A DNA stretch of 64,000 nt, taken from NCBI GenBank assembly GCA_963377175.1, contig CAUJNA010002802.1, forward strand, positions 341,931-405,930, written 5' to 3'. Positions 31,777 through 41,700 of this stretch are shown in pieces. The notes under the pieces are model-generated. The model ran no database searches and was not told where the DNA came from. It saw only the letters and a list, made by a program, of their open reading frames with translations. Numbering within the stretch: position 1 is the stretch's first letter; each line of letters begins with the position of its first letter. This DNA comes from Effrenium voratum (Eukaryota; Sar; Dinophyceae; Suessiales; Symbiodiniaceae). The position numbers and the translations under genes are program-made.

Positions 31777-33594
31777 ATGGCAGCATCGAATGGCGAGTTG
31801 CTGAGGTCCAGGAGCAAGTTGGCACAGATCGCAAGCTTTGCCAAAGCAAAGCAGTGGCGAGAGACGTTGGCTCTCCTCAGCCAAGGGGAGTGTTGGGACG
31901 TGGTTACCTGCACATCGGTCATTGGTGCCTGTGCCAAAGCGAAACAGTGGCAGCGTGCTTTGCAGTTGTTCAGACAGAGTCAGGCGAAGCTGAAGTTGAG
32001 CATTGTCAGCTACAACACAGCCATTCACGCATGCGCTCAAGGAAGTGAATGGCAGCTGGCACAAGAGCTTCTACAAGAAGCTCAGGGTGACACGTTGCAA
32101 GCCAGCATAGTGACGTACAGCTCTGCAATCAGTGCAGTGGCAAAAATCGGAAAGTGGGAGGCAGCGCTGCAGCTGTTGCGTCAAGCAAAGAAGCAGACAT
32201 TGCAGACCAACGTTATCATATACAATGTTGCTATTGATGCCACTGAAAAGGCTCGTGAATGGCATGTTGTTTTGGGTTTGTTGCAGGAACTCGACCTTCA
32301 GCATTTGGAAGCCGACATCATCACATGCAACTCGGCCATAAATGTGCTGGGCAAGAGCGCAATGTGGCAGCACGGGCTAGTTTTATTGCGGCGTATGCAG
32401 AGTCAGACGCTTCGAACTAATACAATAACCTACAATGCTGCCATCAGCGCTTGCAGCGTGGGCGATCAGCGGCGAGTTGCTTTGTTCCTATTGGAAATGC
32501 TTCCAGCACAAGAGGTGGAGTGTGACGTGATTTCGTTCAATGCCGCCATCAGTGCCTGTGAAGAGAGCGGCAAGTGGCAACATGCTCAGGGCTTGCTTGT
32601 CCAGTTGTGCGACAGTTGGCTTCAAGCAGATGTTGTCAGCTTCACTTCCGCTATCAGTGCATGTGTGAAGGCTGGAGAATGGAAGCGCGCTGGCTGGTTG
32701 CTTCAGAGTTTGCGAGTGCAGCAAATAGAAGCAAATACAGTCGCCTACAATGCAGCAATCAGCGCCTGTGAACGCAGTGGACAGGCCCAGCAGGCCATGT
32801 TGGCATTGCAGGATCTTCAAAATTGCAAGCTGGAAGCCGACATCATCACGTATAATGCTGTGGTGAGCTCTTTGGCAGCCGAGGGTCGTTGGCAAGAAGC
32901 CGTCCTTCTCATAAGCACGCTACAGCTGCACAAAGTGCAAGCAGATGTGGTCACCTACAGTTGTGGCATTAGTGCCTGCGAGAAAGCTCGAGAATCTGAG
33001 CAGGCACAGCTTTTGTTGAGAGAGTTGCAGAGGGAGCAGGTACAAGCGAACGTTATCACTTACAACTCAGCAATCAGCGCCTGCGAGAAAAGCGGGGACT
33101 GGCAAGATGCTCTGCTGCTGTTTGATGAGATGGTGGCGTCTTCGGTGCAAACTGACGTGATTTCCTACAATGCAGCCATCGGAGCATGTGAGAGACAAGG
33201 AGCATGGCAGCATGCACTTTGTTTGCTGGACAGGCTTGAGTCGACCCACATGCAGGCCAATGTGATCACGTATAGTTCTGCAATAAGCGCGTGCGAGCGC
33301 GGGGGTAAGTGGGAAGAGGCATGCCTTTTGCTAGAGAGGCTTTGGAAGCAAGATGAGGCGAACGTCATTGCCTACAGCTCTGCAATCAGAGCGTGCAGAG
33401 AGGATGGTCAGTGGCAGTGCATCACCGCCTTGTTGACGGACCTGCACGCAAATGCCTTGCCGGGAAATGTGCTGGCCTACAATTTTGCCGTGGATATATG
33501 TGAAGAGTGTGGCAGGTTTCATTCAATCCTTCCGTGTTTCGACCTGGTGAATGGCATCGCGCTTGCTGACCTGGAAAACTGTGCCCGGCTGTAA
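31777..33594 (+). CDS. PPR protein, copy 2, 605 aa (five units shorter)
   Basis: The start is set at MAASNGELL by homology to copy 1; the longer frame from 31399 is GT-repeat noise. It is collinear with copy 1, with about a dozen amino-acid differences, except for an in-frame loss of 175 residues (525 bp). Most changes are conservative, but GDQWQVALL has become GDQRRVALF, losing a conserved Trp. It ends two codons later (ARL, TAA). The near-identity implies a recent duplication, and the open frame suggests function is still under selection. Confidence 0.92.
   Translation: MAASNGELLRSRSKLAQIASFAKAKQWRETLALLSQGECWDVVTCTSVIGACAKAKQWQRALQLFRQSQAKLKLSIVSYNTAIHACAQGSEWQLAQELLQEAQGDTLQASIVTYSSAISAVAKIGKWEAALQLLRQAKKQTLQTNVIIYNVAIDATEKAREWHVVLGLLQELDLQHLEADIITCNSAINVLGKSAMWQHGLVLLRRMQSQTLRTNTITYNAAISACSVGDQRRVALFLLEMLPAQEVECDVISFNAAISACEESGKWQHAQGLLVQLCDSWLQADVVSFTSAISACVKAGEWKRAGWLLQSLRVQQIEANTVAYNAAISACERSGQAQQAMLALQDLQNCKLEADIITYNAVVSSLAAEGRWQEAVLLISTLQLHKVQADVVTYSCGISACEKARESEQAQLLLRELQREQVQANVITYNSAISACEKSGDWQDALLLFDEMVASSVQTDVISYNAAIGACERQGAWQHALCLLDRLESTHMQANVITYSSAISACERGGKWEEACLLLERLWKQDEANVIAYSSAIRACREDGQWQCITALLTDLHANALPGNVLAYNFAVDICEECGRFHSILPCFDLVNGIALADLENCARL
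33217..33237 (+). other. Recombination junction in PPR copy 2
   Basis: Upstream of 33217 copy 2 carries the bases of the left direct repeat of copy 1 (A at 33216, TTCGGTG); from 33238 it carries those of the right repeat (GAGTCG rather than CAGTCG). The crossover therefore falls in this 21-bp window. Confidence 0.8.
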
Positions 33595-33659
33595 GCGGCA
33601 TGTCCACTCTTTTGAGGTTTGTTTTTGGTGAGGGGAATTGAACATGTCCTTGGCTTGCA

Positions 33660-33850
33660 ATGTCCGGCCGAGGCTTCAATACAGAACGCCTGATGGGCAG
33701 GACGGAGTCGGAGTCGCGGGTGGCAGGTGCTTGTTCTCAAGGCCCCCCGCCCGAGCCACCATTCGGGGATGGTCCACGTTTGCTCTTCCAGCGGCTTGCC
33801 AATGCAGGGTCAATCACACGTGACTTGCGTTGGGAGAGGGCTTCACCATG
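33660..33850 (+). CDS. Possible 5' exon of an unknown gene
   Basis: An ATG 65 bp after the PPR copy 2 stop opens MSGRGFNTERLMGRTESESR, then PPPEPPFGDGPRLLFQRL and AGSITRDLRWERAS. The 3' border is uncertain. The frame runs on to 33950 through a tandem repeat, where it is no longer convincing. It could be the first exon of the chain at 34218-46570. Confidence 0.38.
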
Positions 33851-33866
33851 TTTCATCCTTGGCATC

Positions 33867-33957
33867 AGCCGTTCACCTCCATCCCTCCCGCACAGAGGGA
33901 TGAACCATAGTGAAGCCGTTCACCTCCATCCCTCCCGCACAGAGGGATGAACCACCC
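33867..33957. repeat. 47-bp tandem duplication with internal hairpin
   Basis: Two copies start at 33867 and 33914. Each contains CATCCCTC...GAGGGATG, an 8-bp hairpin around CCGCACA. Confidence 0.9.
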
Positions 33958-34074
33958 GAATTGCCCAGTAAAGCGGAATCCACCCTCTTCCCCTAACCCA
34001 AAAAGGACTCCTGAACCCGTACCCTTCATGGGATACTGTTCCATGGCTGAATTCCCCAAAGGTGTAAGGGAGTT

Positions 34075-34190
34075 CCCCTCCCAAAAAGAAGAGAAGTTGA
34101 AGATGCCCCTCCCAAAAAGAAGAGAAGTTGAAGCTGCCCCTCCCAAAAACAAGAGAAGTTGAAGATACCCCTCCCAAAAAGAACTTTGAG
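34075..34190. repeat. 31-bp tandem repeat, about 3.5 copies
   Basis: The unit CCCCTCCCAAAAAGAAGAGA plus AGTTGAAGATG is repeated with few changes. The last copy is cut at CCCAAAAAGAA. Confidence 0.92.
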
Positions 34191-34217
34191 GGTCGTCCAG
34201 GTTTTTCCCTTTTTCAG

Positions 34218-34271
34218 GAGCTGCGGCTGACGGTGCCGGAAGGCGTGCCGCCCGGCAGTGCTCGGAGCCGA
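34218..34271 (+). CDS. Possible exon with a VPEGVPPG motif
   Basis: A strong acceptor, CCCTTTTTCAG|G, is followed by 18 codons, ELRLTVPEGVPPGSARSR, then a GT donor. The x-V-T-V-P-x-G-V-x-P-G pattern recurs in many eukaryotic modular proteins, so the exon is likely real, but it does not identify the gene. Confidence 0.45.
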
Positions 34272-34319
34272 GTTTTTTGGGCAGTTTTGGGGTCAGGGGT
34301 CATCGGGTTGGTTTTTCCC

Positions 34320-34455
34320 ATGTGGCTGTGGTTGTCAAAACCGTTTTGAGATCCCATTTTGGGGTAGGTGAATTCACCGCCCATTTTAGGACCTATTTTA
34401 GGTGGGATTGGGATGTTCACTGGGGGTACGATTTGGATTTTGACCCATGGCCATG
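34320..34455. mobile_element. MITE family 2, copy 2
   Basis: Starts CATGTGGCTGTGGTTGTCAAAA and ends TTTTGACCCATGGCCATG. The interior has CCCATTTTGGGGTAGGTGAA and GGGATTGGGATGTTCACTGG. Confidence 0.78.
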
Positions 34456-34794
34456 TAGTTCTGTCTTTTTGACCCAAACGGTGTTGTTCCTTGTGGTTTC
34501 CCTTCAACTTGCTAGTTCCCAGCCCTTCGGTTTTAGGCTTTAGTGCGGGTGTCCATTTAACGCACCAAAGGTTAAGCTGTTAGCAATCGATCAAAGGACA
34601 GCCCAGTGAAAACCTACCCAATAAGGAGTACCACCAAAAAGCGACACACCCATGTGGCTATGGATCTCAATGGGTAATACGGAATGCCCTCCTGAACGTT
34701 TCGACAACGGTGGACACGAAACCCGTCGAATCGTGAGTGTTTTTCCCCGTCGTCATCCAATGTAAAGGATCCACGTGATTGAAGTGGGAAGACA

Positions 34795-34942
34795 TACTGT
34801 GCACGGTTTCGAAGTGCGTGTCGCACCACCTTTCAGAACCCTGAAATGATATTATTCCCCTGTAAACCCAACAAACCTTCTGGGCGGTTTCAACCCTGTT
34901 TTCGTAGGTGTTGTGAAATGGATTTTGCAACCGTCCACAGTA
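34795..34942. mobile_element. MITE family 1, copy 10
   Basis: Starts TACTGTGCACGGTTTCGAAG and ends TTTTGCAACCGTCCACAGTA. The interior has GTCGCACCACCTTTCAGAA, TTCCCCTGTAAACCCAACAA and TTCTGGGCGGTTTCAACCC. Confidence 0.78.
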
Positions 34943-35722
34943 TGCTAATTCACACCATGGGGTTTGGTCGAACAACTACTGCATGGCTCTAGTTCACGGG
35001 AGCACGGGGACGAGCTCGAAATGTTGCCACAAGGGACGAGCCCTACTCTTTTGCCATGTCTGAACTCTGGTTGGACACTCGAGTTTGAATCACGTGGCCA
35101 TGACTGCGGGTCCCAACTGGCCTGAGAATTCCGACTTGAAACAGGCATGGCACGAGCAGATTTGACCAGGAGGATGTTTCAGGCAGTGGCAAGTGGGCAA
35201 AACATCTGGATGAAGGATTAGGTTTGCAGCCAAGCCCAAGGCTCCTTTCGAGTGGACTTCCAGCACTTGTTGACCTGGGAATAATTTGATGTTCATGTAT
35301 TTGCTGGAATTCGATCCTGGTTCCAGACGGCTTTTGTAGCAGCCCTGTTGCACAGTTGTGTAAAAACCCATCACGTTTGAACTTGTTTCCGGCAGTTGGT
35401 TAGGCAAGTCAAGTTCTTGGATCCCGGCCACCCATGATTCAGAGAAATGAGGTCTGTCATGAACTTCTATGTGTGCCTGGGAGTTGCTAGCCAGAGTTCA
35501 TGAATAAGGCTGATACTGAAAAGCACGGCGGACATAGCAAAGAACTGTGGCTTGGTTGTGAATCAAGCTGGCTGTTTCAGCCAGCTGGCTAGCTTGTTTC
35601 ACCTGTTTGCATGCGTTTTTTTCCAAAAGAGGGTGCCCCTGTTGTTTTTTTTGTTTAAGGGAAACTCTCCTACCCAAAAGAAAGACACGCCTATTTGTTT
35701 CTCGTGTTTTACGCGCGAAAAG
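34943..35722. other. Spacer or intron, nothing recognised
   Basis: Only short frames, plus one interspersed TTTAAGGGAAACTC motif near 35653. No exon could be supported. Confidence 0.5.
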
Positions 35723-35772
35723 CGCATCGCATTTGGTCGGAACATCTGCGACGCATGTCGGCGGTTGCCCAG
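35723..35772 (+). CDS. Chain exon 1 candidate
   Basis: Two bases plus 16 codons (HRIWSEHLRRMSAVAQ) to an AG|GTCCTG donor. The acceptor AAAAG|C lacks the usual following G, so this exon is the least certain of the chain. Another frame reads RIAFGRNICDACRRLP. Confidence 0.3.
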
Positions 35773-38700
35773 GTCCTGACCCTCACACAGGACCGACTTA
35801 GAAGCCAGCGACTTCATCGGCTCTGTTTGAGGGTATACCCCCTCTTTGTTGTTTTGTTTTGGTTTTTAGAGACACCAAAGGAAAAGCAACCCCTTTTGGG
35901 GAGTCACTCGGAAGTCCTTTTGCCTTCGGGAAGGGGGTCTGTACCCTTCCATATTTTTTGTGGGGTTGGCAATGAAAACAAACGACCAACTGGCCTGGTT
36001 GGTTCGATTCTAGCATAAATGGCTCCTAGGTTGGGATCTTTGGTGGTGTTGGCTGAGGTGGGCGTTTGGTTCGCCGACCAGTTTGCCGGCAGTCTGGCAG
36101 TCTTGACACACGCCAATCAGCTAGCATTCAGGGAGCTGTGAGAAATCAGGACATGGACGTTCCGTCTGCAGCTTTGGCAGTCTTTTCTCACTGAAACTTG
36201 CTACAGGCCGCCCTCACTGAAGCAGCGGTACCTAATAAGTGAGTGGAGTAAAAAGGTGCCGCTCTCAGCAGACTCGGCAAACATTTGTAGGTGAAGTTGT
36301 TGGATTTTCTCATCAGGGACTGAAAGACAGAGTTCAAGCCAGCGCCCCAGAATCACTCGCAAGGTTTCCCAGGCCTTCCAAGACCTCCAGCTTTTTTTTG
36401 TTCTTCCCCCTTTTTTTGGGCTTCGCATTGACATCGACCCCTTCCGCATGGACGTCGACTCGCCCGGTTTCGCTTTTTTGGGAGGACCCGGCCACGAAGC
36501 AGTGGAAGTGCATGGCGGAACCGGCAGACGAGCCCCCCGACTTTCCGTACCCCAGCCAGGCGGCCGCAGGGGCCGCAGGGTATCGGCTTGGTCCGTTTTT
36601 TGCGGCGGCTGCGTAGTGCGGCGTGGGGAGTTGTGTTGTGTCATTCTGTCTGTGGTTGTCTCTTCTTCCCTTTTTATCCATTGAGTGATTGGTTTATGTG
36701 TTTGTTCATGTAAATAAATATATATACAAATATATATACATATATATGTATATATATATATATATGTTGATTTATTCATATTTGGTTGAGGTCAGTTTAG
36801 CTGTTTGTGTGGTTGCTGCTATGTTTGTTACTCATTTGTTTTATGATTTGTATGTGTGCTTGGTCATTAGTTGTTTATTTGCGGTGTTGGCATTTCATGT
36901 ATTATGGTGTGATCGTATTTGTTACGTTGTTTTGTTTTGTGTTTGTAGTTGTCCTTCTTTAGTGGTAGTTATGTATGTGTGTATTTGTTTACTTATGTAT
37001 GTCCTTTGTGGGTGTCTTCGGTTTGTGTTGTGTTATATTGATGTCTTGTCGTGTTGTATAGGTACATATATACAAATCATACACTTATGTATATATGATA
37101 TATCATGTGTAGGCTGACGGCCTGTTAACCGTGCCCGCAAAAGTGCTTTTTCTGACACATGACAGTTTTGACCTGATGTAGCACTGTTGTCCGTTCGTCA
37201 GAAGGGGAAGGGTTGGGGGGGATGGTTTTTTATACACCCTGCTGGTTGCGCACACACGGACATACAGCTCAGCGCACACAGGTTGGCAACAGGCATCATC
37301 GCCCTCAGGCACGCGTTACACACACACACACACGTCACAACACACATACAGAAACACAGAACGTCTCCTCATGCGAGACACTATGGCCCATGTAGAAGCG
37401 GTCGTCCATCGACTTACGCAGGTGCTGCTTCGTATTTGTAGCCATGGCTGCCCACATGCAGATGCGAAGCCTTTCTTCACATGCTCAGGCTCCGAACTTG
37501 ATGCTTTGCGCGCTTTGCGCTTGCCGTGTTGCTGTTTTCTCCCTTATCCAGTCTTTGTTTATTTGTGTCGATCGTTCTATATTTCTCTGTCTGTTATTTG
37601 TTTTCTTTGTGTCTTTGCTTTGTTGAACTATGTTTATTGGCGTCTGTATTTGTTCATGTCTTTGTGCATTTCTTTCTGATACTATGATTTGTTAATTTCC
37701 ATGTTTTTGCTTGATGACTTTACTTGCTCTGTCTTCCCTACTCATGCTTGTATGTATTTATTCATTTGTGCCCTTCGTTCCTTCCGTCCGTCCGTGCTTA
37801 TTCTCAGCGTGTGGCCACCCGGGAAGGAGATGGCATTCTATGCTCCTCGAGTTGTCGAGGATCTTGACACATGGGGTGCGTGTTTTTTGAGGGTACCCCT
37901 TTGGATCGGGGCAAATGGAACCTAAAAGGAAGCCGATCATTCTGGAGCCCCCTACTTTGACACGACATACGCGCCAGGCCCCGCAAGCCCCGGTAGCATA
38001 TCCTGCCGGGAGCCCGGCGAAAGTGAAATGCTCGGCTCCCAGCGTCATGACAATGTCAAATGAATCCAGAGGAACACACACACACACACATAGGGGCGGT
38101 TCCCCTGAAAGTGGAGAACCCATTTTTTCTGCTTATAGTTTGTTTTTGATTGTGGAGTTGACCGCGCCCATGTTTCTGGGAGTGGTCTTTATTGCCAGAC
38201 TTAGCTTATCTTTTAGCATTTTGGCAGGGTTTTCCGGTGGTTTCGTTTGGGTTTCCGAAGTGGCCGCGCAAAGGGCGCCTCACCTTCTTTCGTGGAAGGG
38301 CCTTGGAAGATGTGCCCAGGCCCACGAATGTTTTAGATCCACGGGCGCCTACTGCGTTTGGGGTCAACTCAACGGTTTTGGGCGGGCACCTTTCGTGCTT
38401 CCTTCGAGGTCGCTTGAGGCGTGGGCTCAACGATAATTCTATAAACCTCGAGCAGAAATTCTGTGGGTGTCCGTTCACTCCGTCCTCCGTTTGCCGCGCA
38501 GGCGCAGCCCAGCACGCTGCCCATGGCGCAAGCCTACCCCGCCCAGGCGCGCGCGCGCGAAGCGCTCGTCGTTTTGGGAGCTGGTGCTTGGACCCAAAAG
38601 GACTACCTGGAGTCTCCTTCTTTCTGACCCCGGAGAATGGGTCCACCCCATTTTTTGTTGGTGATCCCGTTTTGTAAGGATCAGAAGGAGACTCCGGGTA

Positions 38701-41700
38701 CTCACATCGCCCAACAGAAGTTTGGGTTGCAATATTCCATGTGTAAGTTGGAAGTTTGAACCCACAAAGCGATCCTTCCGCCATTTCCAGACTGAGCGTT
38801 TTCATCATTTTCCGCAAACCGAGGGGCCTCCGCAGCGGGCTGTGGGGCCCTCAGACCGGTCTGAGGGCCTTGACAGGGCCTCGTGGCTGGGTGCCTTACA
38901 GGGTTCTGAGTGTTTGGTTTGGACCCGGTGGTGGCCCTTCAAACCAGCACTTACAGCAGAATTCTGAGGGCGTCACTTTCATGAACCCAGTATTAGTATG
39001 TGTCCATCCCGTGTCGAACTCGGCCATGTTGGGATTCATGCACAATACCTTGGGCGAACCCTATAAATCTGGTGGATAAACCGCCAATCCCAACCGGTCT
39101 AGCTTGTGGTTGGGATGGAGCCAAGGAGCCAAGGAGCTGGGGGTGGAGCGTTTTAGGTGCTACCAGGAGTTCTGTGAGGACATGGCTGTGGGTCAAAACC
39201 AATGGTACCATTTTGGGGTAGGTGCACCATTGCTTTGAGTCTATTTTAGTGGGGATTGGGATATTTACTGGGGGTACTTGATGTTGACCCATGGTCATAT
39301 GGTGGGGTCAAATTCGGCCGTGGATTTTTTCGATTGCAAAGCTGAGGTGAACCTCTCCTTTGTGCCGCCCCCAGTGCCGGCGCAAAGCTATGCGGCCACG
39401 CAGGCGGGACGCAGGGACTTTGGAGTGTCTCCAACTTGCAGGTTGGGAGGCCATGGGAGGCCCCCAAATAGAAATCGAGGGCTTTGGTTAAGTTCAATGA
39501 CTTTGCAAGTGGGGCAAAAATGGCTCTTCATGAAGGAAGTTCACAGTTTGGGGCAAAAACCTATTTTCGGAAAATTCGAGGGCCCAGGTGCCTGTCAAAG
39601 ACCATTGTTCCAACTACTTGGGTTCCCAGAATTGGTCTCCCCCCCCCCCCGCCGCCCCGGCGGATTTGCGACGAACGGCGCCAGATGGACCCCGCGCGCT
39701 TCAACCCTCCGAGGCCTCGACGGCGGTTTCGCGCGAATCGGCGCCCGGGGAATGCGGGAAATCCATCGTTGGGATTTGTGAGGTATGAACCAAGGGAAAC
39801 TTCAGAGTCCCTCAACACTCTGCTATTCTTGGTAAGGAATCAACATTCCAGGCTACTCCCGGGTCAACATCGGCCTCAGTCATCCGCTATGGTTGAATAC
39901 GGGCTTGATGAGACCTTTCCGGTTGTCTTTCCTTTCAAAGGTTCCCAGCATGGGTATCAAGGAAAGGCCTCCACGTTATTTTTGGCAGCGCCTCTTTTTG
40001 AGGTGCGTAACATGTCGAACATGGGTATCACAGTGGGTTCCATTTCCGGCACAGCTGGCACAGCAGAACTACAGCTAGACTGCGGACCCAGTTGGTTCCA
40101 GGCTTGATCCTTCGGCAAAGACAGTCCAAATTAGAGACAGAAAGTGTATGTTGGGGAAGTGACCCAAATAAGCGGTTCTTGTACAAGAACACGCCAAAAA
40201 AATGAAAAATAAGCTCTGGTGATATCCCCAACAGCAAGCGGTGCTCTTGTTAGTGCTCGCCGCATCCCTCGCAGAACCTCGTGGAACGTTCGTGGAACCC
40301 TGGTGGAGCCCTCGTGGAACCTTACCTCAGGGCCGCCCCGGACCACTCCGCAGCCTATCTGGGCTGAGACCCCAAAGCTTCCAGCTGTTGGGGAAAAATT
40401 AAAAAACAAGCTGCAATTCGACAAAGATTGGATGCCGAGCCTTAAACGCTTGGGACGGCGCCATTTTGCTGTTGTACAGAATGATACACGCCGATTTGAA
40501 TCTGATGCTGTTTGCATTCCCATGTCCAATCACTTTGCAACTCCAAGTGATTGGTTCCCCACCAAACACGAGCAATCCAGCAGGCTTGCCTACTTTTATC
40601 GCTTTTCTTGCCGGTTCTCAGCAGGGAGTGAGGAAATGACCCCTATAAACCATACCCTATGTTTCCTTTAAGGGAATCCCCTTCCGGTTCATTCACAAGA
40701 CCCTGGGTCATTCCCTACTGAGCAACTTTTTCCAAGCGACAATTATACGAGCTGCAGCCACTCGATGTGCCGCATTGCTTTTTTCATTTGCTTTGCCCAG
40801 TGGATTCGGCAAGCCGTTGCAGGAAAGCGTCTTCCTTGGAGACGTTGGGTATAGTACACCTGGACCCTCGGAGTTGCCTCAAACCGGAAAGGCAGCTAAA
40901 TGCCAACCCTGGGTCGGGCTTCCTTTGCCTCCAATTTAGGCAAGACCCTATGGTCTTTGGCATGCCCAAGCCTCAGAGTTCTCCGCATCGGTGTTGGCAG
41001 AGAGGTGTGCGAATGTCTCAATGGGCCGCTTTACAGTGTGCGTTTGTGTATAGTCTTCTGGATTCTCATGGCACCCTTCTGATTTGTTCGTTGGCATTCG
41101 TCAGAGGAAGCTTCCGGCAAGATGAAGCCAGAAGCAGATTAGCATTTCACTTTCGGCATCCAATGGAAACTGGACAGGTTATGTGTCGAAAGTAAGAACC
41201 CTTAAAATGGCTGGCTTCATTTTAAACCGTGCCGACAGTTCCTGGTTTGGACACCCCCCACATGAAGCCTGAGACTCCCCATAGCCCAAAGGGCTCCCTG
41301 CTGGTGACCCGATCCCAACAACCTTTGAGCCCTCACAGACAGGCATAGGGTCACCCAACACTTGAGGATCCTGGAGGATTCAGCCTTGGTTAGTCTTGGT
41401 TACCAATTCTTTGGTGCATTTTGTTTGGATGTTAGGACTTTAACTTTTTGCCAACTAAGGAGTTTTCCATCAAACCACTAAAAGTTACACTTTTAGCAGG
41501 GGAGCAGAAAGCAACTGAGAATTCGTATTGTGGGCTCCACATGTTTAGGATTCTTGGGGTCCGACTATCTCTCGCTGCCTGACCCCTCTGGACTCGCTCC
41601 CATGCGGAGTGCCGCCGATTCCGATCGCATCGCCCAAGGCCGGTACGCAGCTCAGAGCGAGACGGTTTGTCGCCAAAGAGAGCAAGCAAAACCGAGTAGT

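Noticed and set aside
36201..36779. 192-codon minus-strand frame
   Set aside because: Partly protein-like, but it overlaps a plus-strand exon candidate with better composition and borders, and it begins in a TA repeat.
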